A DNA stretch of 64,000 nt from Candidatus Thiomargarita nelsonii (GTDB lineage Bacteria; Pseudomonadota; Gammaproteobacteria; Beggiatoales; Beggiatoaceae), in the NCBI GenBank assembly GCA_000785145.2, contig JSZA02000001.1, forward strand, positions 124,001-188,000, written 5' to 3'. Positions 1 to 10,600 of the stretch are shown here, one piece after another. The notes below the pieces were generated by a model. The model ran no database searches, was not told where the DNA came from, and worked only from the letters and a program-made list of their open reading frames with translations. Positions within the stretch are counted from its first letter, which is position 1, and every line of letters starts with the position of its first letter. The translations under genes were made by a program, and so were the position numbers.

Positions 1-1
1 A

Positions 2-1720
2 GTAGATGAACAAACATTCAAAATAGAACCAAACTGTCCAGAGGATTTTCAACAACTGTTAGCGAGCGTGAGCGCAAAACAACGTCGCTTGCGTGGAGTC
101 ATACATTGTTGGAGCCTAGACATAGCATTTGAAAATGCTGACATAGAAAAGGCCCTACTTTACACTTGTGGTAGCACCTTGCACCTAGTTCAAGCTTTGG
201 TCAAGGCAGATTTTTCTGAATTGCAGACTTTCTGCTTAGTGACTCAAGGTGCTATCCCAATTACTGATGACCAATTACCTATAAGCAATATTGCTCAGTC
301 TCCTTTATGGGGCATGGGAAAAGCCATTGCTTTAGAACACCCTGAACTGAACTGTGTGCGAGTGGATTTAGAACCTGAAACTCAAGGTAATGAGGCCCAA
401 ATTCTCTTTGAGGAAATTCGCTCAAAAACGCCAGAGGACCAAATTGCATTTCGTGACAACACCCGTTATGTAGCGAGGTTAATGCGCTACCATTTGCAAG
501 ATGATGACAAATTACATTTCCACGCAGAGAGTACTTATCTGATAACAGGTGGTTTGGGCGGTTTAGGTTTATTGGTCGCAAGATTTATGATAGAACAAGG
601 AGCGAAACATATTGTTCTAGTAGGGCGTCGTGGTGCTAATCCAGCGGTTAAAAGTCAATTAGATGCATTGCAGCAGCAGAGTGGCGTAAAAGTAGTTGTC
701 AGCCAAGCTGATGTTTCTAACATTCAACAACTCAATAAAGTACTGGTCAATCTTGAGCAATCCTTGCCTCCGTTGCGAGGTATTATCCACGCAGCGGCTG
801 TCCTTGAAGATGGCATGTTATTACAGCAAAATTGGGAAAGTTTTGCGCGGGTTTTTGCACCAAAAATTCAAGGTGCTTGGAATCTACACACCTTGACTCA
901 ACATAAACCATTAGATTTTTTCGTGCTATTTTCTAGTGCCGCCACACTCCTTGGTGGGGTAGGGATAGCTAATTATGTGGCAGCGAATACTTTTCTGGAC
1001 GCTTTGGCTTATTTTCGACAAGCACAAGGATTGCCTGGTATGAGTATTAATTGGGGTATATGGTCAGGAATAGGATTTGCTAACCGAGTGGAACTAGAGA
1101 AAATGGAAAGGAATGGTATAAGGAGCCTACCTCCTTCGTCTGGGCTACAAATGTTGGCCACATTATTGTTACAACCAACGCAGCAAGTGGGTGTTATACC
1201 CATCGAATGGTCAAAATTTCTACAGCAAGATGGGGTGGTTTCGCCTTTCTTTTCTCACTTCAAACAAGCCAAGCGATCAAAAAAATCAAAGCCTAAGATT
1301 GATTTTGTAAAAAAGCTAAAAGAATTAGTGGCAACTAATGAACACCGAGATTACTTGAGCGCACATATTCAAGCTCAATTGACTAAAGTGCTTGGTTTAA
1401 CGGCATCTCAACCTACACAAAAAGGATTTTTTGAAATGGGGATGGATTCATTAACGGCTACAGAATTGAAACAACTTCTACAAACCAGCTTAGAATGCTC
1501 GCTTCCTTCAACCCTGTTATTCAAATATAGCACAATTAATGCACTGGTAGACTACTTAGTGACTGAGGTACTGGCCTTAGATTCCCCGAGTCCTTCTGAT
1601 AGTATTCAGGAAATTGTACAAGCGTCATCAGTATTGACTGAGGTAGAAAAATACTCGGAAGAAGATTTAGAAGGACTGATTGACAAAGAACTAGATGCCT
1701 TGATACAAGGAAAAACATAA
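2..1720 (+). CDS. Polyketide synthase module 1, C-terminal part (KR-ACP), 5' truncated by window edge
   Basis: The reading frame is open from base 2, so the gene starts before the window; the GTG at 68 is internal. What remains is the structural half of a ketoreductase, the catalytic KR (NADPH motif [12 protein letters not shown] near base 535; catalytic Ser in LFSSAATLLGG and Tyr in IANYVAAN, codon 974-976) and an acyl carrier domain with the phosphopantetheine Ser in GMDSL (codon 1448-1450). The KR carries LED where B-type KRs have LDD, which suggests but does not prove a D-hydroxyl product. The C-terminus (YSEEDLEGLIDKELDALI) resembles the short helical class 2 docking tails of cyanobacterial single-module PKSs. 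The stop codon at 1718-1720 abuts the ATG of module 2, so the genes are almost certainly co-translated. KS and AT should lie upstream. Confidence 0.93.
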   Translation, partial: VDEQTFKIEPNCPEDFQQLLASVSAKQRRLRGVIHCWSLDIAFENADIEKALLYTCGSTLHLVQALVKADFSELQTFCLVTQGAIPITDDQLPISNIAQSPLWGMGKAIALEHPELNCVRVDLEPETQGNEAQILFEEIRSKTPEDQIAFRDNTRYVARLMRYHLQDDDKLHFHAESTYLITGGLGGLGLLVARFMIEQGAKHIVLVGRRGANPAVKSQLDALQQQSGVKVVVSQADVSNIQQLNKVLVNLEQSLPPLRGIIHAAAVLEDGMLLQQNWESFARVFAPKIQGAWNLHTLTQHKPLDFFVLFSSAATLLGGVGIANYVAANTFLDALAYFRQAQGLPGMSINWGIWSGIGFANRVELEKMERNGIRSLPPSSGLQMLATLLLQPTQQVGVIPIEWSKFLQQDGVVSPFFSHFKQAKRSKKSKPKIDFVKKLKELVATNEHRDYLSAHIQAQLTKVLGLTASQPTQKGFFEMGMDSLTATELKQLLQTSLECSLPSTLLFKYSTINALVDYLVTEVLALDSPSPSDSIQEIVQASSVLTEVEKYSEEDLEGLIDKELDALIQGKT

Positions 1721-4700
1721 ATGGCTAATTTTTCAGACAATAGGATTGAACAATTATCACCACTACAACGTGCAGCAGTCGCATTAAAGGAAATGCGAGC
1801 AAAGCTGGATGCCATTGAATATACTCAGAGTGAACCTATCGCTATCATTGGTATGAGTTGTAGAGTCCCAGGAGCAAAGAACCCAGAGGAATTTTGGGAA
1901 CTCTTGCACAATGGGGTAGATATGAGCAGCGAAGTGCCGCCAACACGCTGGGACGTTAATGCTTATTATGATCCAGAACCTAATGCTGCGGGAAAAATTT
2001 ACACTCGCTCTGGTAGTTTTTTACCGCAGATAGATCAGTTTGATCCACATTTTTTTGGGATATCTTCGCGAGAAGCAATCAATATGGATCCCCAACAACG
2101 TTTGCTCTTAGAAGTCACTTGGGAAGCCTTGGAAAATGCTGGACAATCCCCAAAAGAATTAATTGGCAAATTAGCGGGGGTTTTTATCGGTATTGGTCAA
2201 ATGGATTATGGGCTTTTGCAACTCACTGGGGACCTGACAGACATCACTGCCTATACAGCCACGGGTACTGGTTTGTGCTTTGCCGCTGGTCGCTTGTCTT
2301 ATGTGCTTGGTATCCAAGGACCTGTATTATCAATAGATACCGCCTGTTCTTCTTCATTGGTGGCGACTCATCTCGCCTGTCAAAGTTTGCGCTTACAAGA
2401 ATCTCATTTAGCTATTGTGGGTGGGGTACATCTGAACTTATCGCCTGCCATAAACGTTTGTTTATCGAAAATTAAAGCACTTTCTCCTGACGGACGTTGC
2501 AAGACTTTTGATGCTACTGCCAATGGTATGGGTCGTGGTGAAGGATGTGGCGTTATTATACTCAAACGACTATCGGATGCGATTGCTAATAAGGATAATA
2601 TCCTAGCACTCATCAAAGGTTCAGCTATCAACCACGATGGTGCAAGTAGTGGTTTCACGGTGCCAAATGAATTGGCTCAAGAAAAAGTTATTCGTCAAGC
2701 ACTCCAAAATGCTAAAATAAAACCAGCGGATGTGAGCTATATAGAAGCGCATGGTACCGGCACCTCATTGGGAGACCCGATTGAAGTGGGCGCACTGAGT
2801 GCCGTATTTAGTGAAAATAGGCCCAAAAATTCTCCGCTAGTCATAGGAACGGTTAAAACGAACTTGGGCCATTTGGAAGCGGCAGCAGGTATAATAGGTT
2901 TAATAAAGGTTCTGCTTGCGATACAGCATGAGGAAATTCCGCCCAATTTACATTTTAAACAGCCAAGTTCCCACATTGCTTGGAAGGCATTCCCCATGCT
3001 AGTTCCTACTGAGCGACGAGCTTGGACTCGTGGAGAATCCTCACGAATTGCAGGTCTGAGTTCATTTGGGATGAGTGGCACCAACGTTCATATGCTGTTG
3101 GAAGAAGCCCCCGCTTTTAAATTCCAAGAGAACAATAGTTTAGAAGTTATAAATCAAAAAGAACGTCCACTCCATTTATTAGCACTTTCTGCTAAAAGTG
3201 ATAAGGCACTGTATGAATTGGTACAAGCTTATCTTAAATCTCATACAACCGCACGACTAGCTGATATTTGCTTTACCGCCAATACTGGCCGAGCGCACTT
3301 TGACTATCGCCTTGCTCTTTTTGCAGATTCCACTAAAAAATTATATAAGCATTTGGCTCAATTTGGAAAATCGGGAATAGTGGGTTGTACCCTTGGCAAG
3401 GCGAGTCTGAAACCTCCAAAGATAGCGTTTTTATTTACAGGTCAAGGTGCTCAATATATAGGTATGGGGCACGAACTCTACTTAACTCAGCCCACTTTTC
3501 GACAAACTTTAGAGCAATGCGAGAAAATATTGCAGCCCTATTTGGAAAAACCTCTGCTTGAAGTTCTGTTTTCAGCAGAAAATCCTTTTCTGGATGATAC
3601 CGCTTACACACAACCTGCCCTTTTTGCCTTAGAATATGCCCTAGCTAAGTTATGGCAATCTTGGGGCATTAAACCATCAATGCTCATGGGGCATAGTGTC
3701 GGTGAATATGTCGCTGCGTGTATTGCCGGGGTTTTCAGCTTGGAAGATGGCTTAAAACTGATTGCCGAACGGGGGCGTTTGATGCAAGCGTTGCCCCAAG
3801 ATGGCATGATGGTGGCAGTGTCAGCGACTCAAGCACAAGTTACCGTTGCAATTCAACCTTATGCAGAAATGGTTTCGATGGCGGCTATTAATGGGCCGCA
3901 AAGTGTCGTGATTTCCGGGCAACGCCAAGCCGTAGAGACCATTATTGTCGCTTTGAATGCAGAAGGCATTAAAACGAAACCGTTAAAAGTGTCTCACGCT
4001 TTCCATTCACCCTTAATGGAGCCGATGTTGGCTGATTTTCAGCGTGTGACTGCCGAGATAACTTATTCTGCTCCAAAAATCGGGTTTATTTCTAATGTTA
4101 CTGGACATTTGGCAAAGAGCGAGGTAGCAAACCCAGACTATTGGTGTCGTCATATTCTGTCGCCGGTGAAATTTGCCAACGGTATGGCCACCTTGTATCA
4201 ACAAGGTTATGAAGTTTTTGTAGAAATTGGCCCCAAGCCAACCCTATTAGGTCTGGGTAGCCAAGATGACGTGCTTGCACTCCCCAGTCTGCGTCAAGGA
4301 CAATCAGACTGGCAACAAATGTTACAGAGTTTAGGTGAATTATATGTACGTGGTGCATCTATAGACTGGACAAGTTTTGATCGTGATTATCCGCGCCGTC
4401 GCGTGGTATTGCCAACTTATCCATTTCAAAGAAAACGCTATTGGCTAGAAAAATCTCAAAAAACCAAGTCCTTATCAGTTGAAACTTCAATCGTTAACCT
4501 CATACATCAAGGAAATACAGAACAATTAACGCAACTATTGGCAAAAGCTGGCAATTTATCAGCAGATAAACAGCAATTATTGCCCGAATTATTGGAAATC
4601 TTAGTTAAGCAACATCAACAACAACTCAAACTAAATACCATAAAAGAGTGCTTTTACCAGTTGACATGGCAACCCAAACCAGGCGTCTCAAAAGAGCATC

Positions 4701-6508
4701 AATCGACGGGCACCTGGCTTATTTTTGCTGACACTGGTGGAGTCGGAAAAGCCTTGGCACAACTTTTACAAAAGCGTGGTGATGCCAGTATTTTGGTTTA
4801 TGCAGGGGAAATTAACCCAGCTAATCCAACTGATTTTGAAAATTTTTTCCAAAAAAGGTTGGATACAAATGTACTGCAAGGCATCGTCCATCTCTGGAGT
4901 TTAGATGCGCCATTGCCCGACGAATTGACAGTCACTGCTTTGGAACAAAGTTTAGGCTGTGCCAGCGTATTACATCTCGTACAAACCTTGGAAAAAAAGC
5001 ATTATAATTCGACGTCACTGTGGTTGGTGACTCAAAATGCAGTGCCAGTAAAAAGCGGCCATCTGACTGCCCTTGCTCAATCACCGTTATGGGGATTGGG
5101 TAAAGTGCTTGCATTAGAGCATCCCGACAAATGGGGCGGCATGATTGATTTAGCCCCCGTTGGTGATAATGCGGCAACCCTATTGACAGAAATTTTGGCA
5201 CCTGATACGGAAGATATGATCGCTTATCGAGACGGACAGCGTTATGTAGCGCGTCTCGTGCCAAATTGCCTGACAGACTCTTCAGCAATATCACTAGCAA
5301 CCAAAGCAAGTTATTTGATTACCGGCGGTTTGGGTGCATTAGGATTACGAGTGGCTCAGTGGCTAATCGCGCAAGGCGCACGGCATTTGATACTGACGAG
5401 CCGCCGTCAACCTTCCAAACAAGCACAAGAGACTATCAATCAATTACGACAAGACGGTGTTAATGTTTTGGTTGCCAATGCTGATGTTGCGAATCAATCG
5501 GAAATCTCAATGCTGTTTGAAACTATCGGTAACACTATGCCCCCTTTACGGGGTATTGTTCACGCAGCCGGTGTGGTTGGATATGAGCCCATCAAAGACA
5601 TCGCTTTAGATTCACTGCAAGCCGTGCTGCGTCCCAAAGTGCAGGGTGCCTGGATTTTGCACCAACTTACCCAAAAAATGTCATTAGATTTTTTCGTTTG
5701 TTTTTCTTCAATTGCATCAGTATGGGGTTCTAAAGGACAAGCGCATTATGCCGCAGGCAACCATTTTTTGGATATGTTGGCGCATTATCGCCACGGGCTT
5801 GGCTTGCCAGCTTTGACTATTAATTGGGGTCCTTGGGCTGATGACGGTATGGCATCTTCTGAGCAAGCCCAAACATGGTTAAACCGTCAGGGCGTAGAAA
5901 CATTGCCACCACAATCGGCAATTGAAGCGCTAAGTTATCTGCTTGGTACAAAGGAGTGCCAATGCACGGTGGCACTTGTTAATTGGTCATTGTTCAAAGA
6001 AATTTATACACTGCGAGAGCAACGGCCTTTGTTAGAGCATATCAAGGTGTCGCAGCCACAAACCGTGGTTGAAATACCGCCAGTGCCAAAATCAGATATT
6101 TTACAGCAATTGAAAAATGCCCAAAAAAGCGATGGCTACGAGCTTTTAACGACTTATCTTCAAGAAGAAGTGACTAAAATAGTGGGGCTAGAATTTTCAG
6201 AATGGCCTGCATTACAGCAAGGTTTTTTTGAGATGGGGATAGATTCCCTAATGGCAATTGAGTTGAAAAACAGACTGGTAGCGAGTTTGGGTGCCTCTTT
6301 GCCCGCGACACTTATCTTTGACTATCCTAATATTCAAGACCTTGCCAAATATATCGGTCATAAAGTCTTTGGATGGGCAGTGGCGTTAGAGGAAAACAAA
6401 CAAGTATCAACTTTATCAGAGATAGAACAACTGCCAGATAATGAAGTTGATATCTCAATTACACAAAGGCTGGCAAGATTGGAAACCTTGTTAAGTACCG
6501 AACCATGA
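1721..6508 (+). CDS. Type I polyketide synthase module 2 (KS-AT-KR-ACP)
   Basis: This 1595-residue single-module PKS extends an acyl chain by one malonyl unit and reduces the beta-keto group. An N-terminal coiled coil (about 1-36) probably docks onto module 1. KS spans about 37-460 with Cys209-His344-His384. AT spans about 567-865 with Ser659 in GHSVGEY and HAFH at 759-762, the malonyl signature. KR covers about 1030-1400, with the NADPH motif near 1198 and Tyr1343. It lacks LDD and has Trp eight residues before Tyr ([10 protein letters not shown]), an A-type pattern that predicts an L-hydroxyl. The ACP Ser is 1509. No DH or ER is present. The C-terminal tail (QLPDNEVDISITQRLARL) differs from the [10 protein letters not shown]-type tails of modules 1, 3, 4 and 5. 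The last codons and the stop lie inside a MITE-like inverted repeat at 6491-6609, so the natural end may have been replaced. Confidence 0.95.
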   Translation: MANFSDNRIEQLSPLQRAAVALKEMRAKLDAIEYTQSEPIAIIGMSCRVPGAKNPEEFWELLHNGVDMSSEVPPTRWDVNAYYDPEPNAAGKIYTRSGSFLPQIDQFDPHFFGISSREAINMDPQQRLLLEVTWEALENAGQSPKELIGKLAGVFIGIGQMDYGLLQLTGDLTDITAYTATGTGLCFAAGRLSYVLGIQGPVLSIDTACSSSLVATHLACQSLRLQESHLAIVGGVHLNLSPAINVCLSKIKALSPDGRCKTFDATANGMGRGEGCGVIILKRLSDAIANKDNILALIKGSAINHDGASSGFTVPNELAQEKVIRQALQNAKIKPADVSYIEAHGTGTSLGDPIEVGALSAVFSENRPKNSPLVIGTVKTNLGHLEAAAGIIGLIKVLLAIQHEEIPPNLHFKQPSSHIAWKAFPMLVPTERRAWTRGESSRIAGLSSFGMSGTNVHMLLEEAPAFKFQENNSLEVINQKERPLHLLALSAKSDKALYELVQAYLKSHTTARLADICFTANTGRAHFDYRLALFADSTKKLYKHLAQFGKSGIVGCTLGKASLKPPKIAFLFTGQGAQYIGMGHELYLTQPTFRQTLEQCEKILQPYLEKPLLEVLFSAENPFLDDTAYTQPALFALEYALAKLWQSWGIKPSMLMGHSVGEYVAACIAGVFSLEDGLKLIAERGRLMQALPQDGMMVAVSATQAQVTVAIQPYAEMVSMAAINGPQSVVISGQRQAVETIIVALNAEGIKTKPLKVSHAFHSPLMEPMLADFQRVTAEITYSAPKIGFISNVTGHLAKSEVANPDYWCRHILSPVKFANGMATLYQQGYEVFVEIGPKPTLLGLGSQDDVLALPSLRQGQSDWQQMLQSLGELYVRGASIDWTSFDRDYPRRRVVLPTYPFQRKRYWLEKSQKTKSLSVETSIVNLIHQGNTEQLTQLLAKAGNLSADKQQLLPELLEILVKQHQQQLKLNTIKECFYQLTWQPKPGVSKEHQSTGTWLIFADTGGVGKALAQLLQKRGDASILVYAGEINPANPTDFENFFQKRLDTNVLQGIVHLWSLDAPLPDELTVTALEQSLGCASVLHLVQTLEKKHYNSTSLWLVTQNAVPVKSGHLTALAQSPLWGLGKVLALEHPDKWGGMIDLAPVGDNAATLLTEILAPDTEDMIAYRDGQRYVARLVPNCLTDSSAISLATKASYLITGGLGALGLRVAQWLIAQGARHLILTSRRQPSKQAQETINQLRQDGVNVLVANADVANQSEISMLFETIGNTMPPLRGIVHAAGVVGYEPIKDIALDSLQAVLRPKVQGAWILHQLTQKMSLDFFVCFSSIASVWGSKGQAHYAAGNHFLDMLAHYRHGLGLPALTINWGPWADDGMASSEQAQTWLNRQGVETLPPQSAIEALSYLLGTKECQCTVALVNWSLFKEIYTLREQRPLLEHIKVSQPQTVVEIPPVPKSDILQQLKNAQKSDGYELLTTYLQEEVTKIVGLEFSEWPALQQGFFEMGIDSLMAIELKNRLVASLGASLPATLIFDYPNIQDLAKYIGHKVFGWAVALEENKQVSTLSEIEQLPDNEVDISITQRLARLETLLSTEP

Positions 6509-6609
6509 ATTTTAATGTATTTTGGAGTCCAAAGCTTTAGCTTTGGGCAAGTTCCAAAGCTAAAGCTTTGGACTCCAAAATCTCCGATAATTCATGGTTC
6601 AGTACTTAA
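6491..6609. mobile_element. MITE-like element with 20-bp terminal inverted repeats and central double hairpin
   Basis: The left end TTAAGTACCGAACCATGAAT (6491-6510) is the inverse of the right end at 6590-6609 with one mismatch (C/T). Between them lie two inverted copies of the window-wide hairpin repeat (GTCCAAAGCTTTAGCTTTGG and its reverse). A related element occurs at 57790-57891 in the opposite orientation. No coding capacity is seen. The left arm supplies the last codons and TGA stop of PKS module 2, and the right arm ends about 20 bases before the start of the kinase-like gene. Confidence 0.75.
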
Positions 6610-6631
6610 AAGATTAAGAAAAAAGAAAAAG

Positions 6632-7672
6632 ATGATAAACACTAACTTAATTTTGATTGACGGTATTTCAGGTTCAGGAAAATCATACACGGCTCAATTT
6701 CTGGCCATGCATTTGCAAAAGAATGATTCTCAAGCGAAATGGTTTTATGAACATGAAATGCCACATCCTATTTATCAGTCTGATGAAGTTGCCAGTTCAA
6801 TCGAAGTCGCCTTGCGTCAGGGGGATGGAAAAAATTGGCGTAATTTTTTTAAGAAATTGACTTATTGGACAAGTATTTTATTTTCGCACAAAGCCCGTTT
6901 AACGCCGCATAAAATTCATAAAAAGGCATTATTAAATTGGGAGAAACTTGTGAGCACTCTTGCCGGCACTGAGCAAGTCAACTTATTGGAAAGCACGTTT
7001 TTACAGACGACACTAGGCGCAATGTTGACAGTCGAGTTCGATAGAAAAACCATGAGAAATCATCTGTTGCAGGTTCAAAACCTAATAAAACCCTTGAACC
7101 CGGTTTTTATCTATTTTTATCAAAATGACGTTGCAGCAGCGTTGAGGAAAAATTGTGACAGACGTGGTCCTGCGTTTGAAGAATATCTAATCAACCTGAT
7201 TGCTAACACACCAGCAGGCAGAAAAAAAGGTATTAAAAACTTTGATGAACTAGTGCTCTTTTTTCAAAGTTACAAAGAATTGATGGATTTTTTCTTTGCC
7301 GAATTGACTATCAGAAAACTTGGCATTGAAAATAGCCAAGGCGATTGGGAGGCTTATAATCAAAAAATTTCTGACTTTTTGTCTATTCCACCCTTGGTAG
7401 AAACTTGCAATCCTCTTAATCCGTTATCTGATTTGACGGGCAAATACCAAGCCGTTAAATCAGGCGAGACATTGGTTATTGTGACAGATGGCAAGAAATT
7501 ATCTCTTGATTATCCTACTAAATTACGGTTATTTCATAAAGTTGACAATTTATTTTGTGTTGAAGCGACACTAAATGAGATTTCATTTGAACACAATGAA
7601 GTGATAACAAAATTAATTTACCGAGAACCTAAACCAAATGCCTCTGTACTGGAATTTGTTAAGATTGGATAA
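6632..7672 (+). CDS. P-loop NTPase, kinase-like, embedded in the PKS operon
   Basis: This 346-residue protein has an N-terminal Walker A motif (GISGSGKS, residues about 10-17) directly after a beta strand (NLILID), as in small-molecule and nucleotide kinases. The start chosen is the ATG at 6632. The frame is open further upstream, but that part reads through the MITE repeat and encodes repeat-derived residues. The middle contains NCDRRGPAFEEYL, which could be a lid-like segment, and a long helical region. The C-terminal third (about 265-346) is a small beta-rich extension. No signal peptide or membrane segment is seen. It lies between modules 2 and 3 on the same strand, so it may phosphorylate the product, a precursor or a self-resistance target; the substrate cannot be read from the sequence. 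It could also be a passenger brought in with the repeat. Confidence 0.75.
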   Translation: MINTNLILIDGISGSGKSYTAQFLAMHLQKNDSQAKWFYEHEMPHPIYQSDEVASSIEVALRQGDGKNWRNFFKKLTYWTSILFSHKARLTPHKIHKKALLNWEKLVSTLAGTEQVNLLESTFLQTTLGAMLTVEFDRKTMRNHLLQVQNLIKPLNPVFIYFYQNDVAAALRKNCDRRGPAFEEYLINLIANTPAGRKKGIKNFDELVLFFQSYKELMDFFFAELTIRKLGIENSQGDWEAYNQKISDFLSIPPLVETCNPLNPLSDLTGKYQAVKSGETLVIVTDGKKLSLDYPTKLRLFHKVDNLFCVEATLNEISFEHNEVITKLIYREPKPNASVLEFVKIG

Positions 7673-7685
7673 CTGAAATAAATAA

Positions 7686-10600
7686 ATGGATACTGCAAGA
7701 GAAAAAAACATGCCATCGTCGCGGCGGTTGCTACTTGCGTTGGATGACGCTTGTGCAAAACTTGAAGCCGTTGAACGTGCTAAGACCGAGTCTATCGCCA
7801 TTATTGGTACGAGTTTTCGATTTCCGGGCGGGGAGCCCGAATCGTTTTGGCGATTATTGCATGATGGCATTGATGCCATTACAGAAATACCCGCAAATCG
7901 TTGGGACATAGCGGCTTATTATGACCCCGATCCTGATGCCCAAGGGAAAATCTATTCTCGCTATAGTGGATTTTTGCAAGATATAGAACAATTTGATCCC
8001 CAATTTTTTGGAATATCTCCCCGTGAGGCGATAAGCCTAGATCCACAGCAACGTTTACTATTAGAAATTAGTTGGGAAGCCTTGGAAAACGCTGGACAAG
8101 TCAGAGACCAATTGGTTGGTAGTCAGACTGGTGTTTTTATAGGTATCACAACTAATGACTATGCAACTCGGATTATGCAATCTGGTGATTTGTCTCAACT
8201 TGACACCTATTTTGGCATGGGTAATGCTCTCAATGCAACAGCCGGTCGTTTATCTTATATTTTAGGTATTCAAGGGCCAAGTATGGCCATCGATACGGCT
8301 TGTTCATCTTCTTTAGTTGCGATCCATCTGGCTTGCCAGAGCCTACGCACAGGTGAAAGTGATATGGCATTGGCAGGTGGCACAAATTTGATCCTATCCC
8401 CTGAGTCAAGCATCGTAGCTTCACGTATGCAAATGTTGGCCAAGGATGGTCGTTGCAAGACTTTTGATGCAGCAGCAGATGGCTACGTGCGTGGAGAAGG
8501 TTGTGGCGTTGTCGTCTTAAAACGCTTATCTGATGCAAAGGCGGATGGCGATAATATACTGGCACTAATTCGAGGTTCGGCAGTCAATCAAGATGGGGCC
8601 AGCGGAGGGTTCACCGTGCCCAATGGGCCAGCCCAACAAGCCGTGATTCGTAAAGCCTTATCACAAGCTAAAGTGGCACCCGATGAGATCGACTACCTGG
8701 AAGTCCATGGTACTGGTACCTCTTTAGGAGACCCCATTGAAGTGGGGGCCGCCACCGCCGTGCTAGGTGAAAAACGTTCACCAGAACACCCATTGATAAT
8801 GGGTACAGTGAAGACCAACATAGGTCATCTGGAAGCCGCCGCTGGCATAGCGGGTTTGATAAAAGTCGTGCTTGCTCTTCAACATGAGCAAATTCCACCG
8901 CATCTGCACTTAAAACAACCTAATCCCCAAATTCCTTGGGACGAACTCCCTGTGCGTGTAGCCACAGAAAGGATGCCTTGGCCACGCGGTGACAAAAAGC
9001 GTTTAGCAGGCGTCAGTTCTTTTGGTGCAAGTGGCACTAATGCCCATCTGGTGGTAGAAGAAGCACCAGCTATAGCTGCCGTTGAACAGCAAAAAGGAGA
9101 ACGCCCCTTACATTTATTGACATTATCGGCAAAAACGGCAACCGCATTAAAGCAATTGGCACAAAAATATGCTATATATCTTGACGAGAGTGATGGTCTT
9201 GCGATAGGTGATTTTTGCTTTAGTGCCAATACCACCCGTTCTCATTTGAGTCACAGATTAGGAATTGTAGCAGATTCGCTCACCCAGGCTCGGGAAAAGT
9301 TACGAACTATCGGACAAACAACCACCGGCATTTTCCAAGGACAAATCAAGGGGACCCGTCTGCCCAAAATCGCCTTCCTATTTACCGGGCAAGGCGCCCA
9401 ATATTTGGATATGGGACGCGAACTTTATGAAACACAACCGACTTTTCGCAAAACGCTTGAACGTTGTGATGAAATTCTGCGACTTTACCTAGATAAATCT
9501 ATACTTGAAATTCTCTATTCCACTCATAATTCACAATTAAATGAGACTGCTTACACCCAACCCGCTCTCTTTGCATTGGAATATGCTTTGGCAGAATTAT
9601 GGCAATCTTGGGGCATAAAACCTTCTGTTGTGATGGGACATAGTGTGGGTGAATATGTGGCGGCTTGTGTGGCAGGGGTTTTTAGCTTGGAAGATGGCTT
9701 AAAACTGATTGCCGAACGGGGACGTTTGATGCAAGCATTGCCCCAAGATGGCATGATGGTAGCGGTATCTGTCAATCAAACCCGTGTCGCGGCGGTTATT
9801 CAACCTCACAAAGATGCTGTCTCGATAGCAGCCGTTAATGGCCCTGATAACGTTGTCATTTCAGGCAACAGTCAGGTCGTAAAAACGCTTATTACCCACT
9901 TTGAGGGCATAAAAACTAAAAAGTTGACGGTTTCCCACGCTTTCCATTCTCCCTTGATGAAACCGATGTTATCTGAATTTGAACGGGTAGCCTTAGAGGT
10001 GTCCTATTCATCGCCACGAATCGCACTATGTTCTAATATCACCGGTGAATTAATTAAAGAGGAAATAGCAACGCCGCAGTATTGGGTCAATCATGTACGC
10101 CAGCCGGTGCAGTTTGCGAAGAGCGTGGAAACCTTACATCAGCTAGGTTGTGGGATATTTTTAGAAATAGGCCCCAAGCCGACGCTACTGGGAATGGGTC
10201 GCCAATGTTTACCTGATGAAGTGGGTGTGTGGTTACCTAGTCTGCGTCAAGGACAAAATGACTGGCAACAATTGCTCCAAAGTTTGGCAGAATTATATGT
10301 CCATGGGCTCACGGTAGATTGGCAAAGCTTTGATCGGGATTATCTACGCCGTCGCGTCACATTACCGACTTATCCTTGGCAACATCAACGCTACTGGATC
10401 ACAGCCAAAGAACCAGCTAAGATCAAGGATTGGTTCTATAAAATAGAATGGCGTACCCAAGCTCGTCAAGGCTTGTCACCTGATTACCTGCCCACGCCGC
10501 AAAGCATCCATAACACGTTACAACCCGACTTAGAGGAATTGAAGACACGACAAGATTTAACCAAATACTGGCAGATATTAAATCAGATTGAAACGTTAAG

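Noticed and set aside
6515-6631. N-terminal extension of the kinase-like gene (39 residues)
   Set aside because: It is a read-through of the MITE-like hairpin repeat; the same peptide pattern appears wherever the repeat is open, for example at 57782-58048.
9280-9360. Possible extra domain between KS and AT of module 3
   Set aside because: The segment matches the usual KS-AT linker in the other modules.
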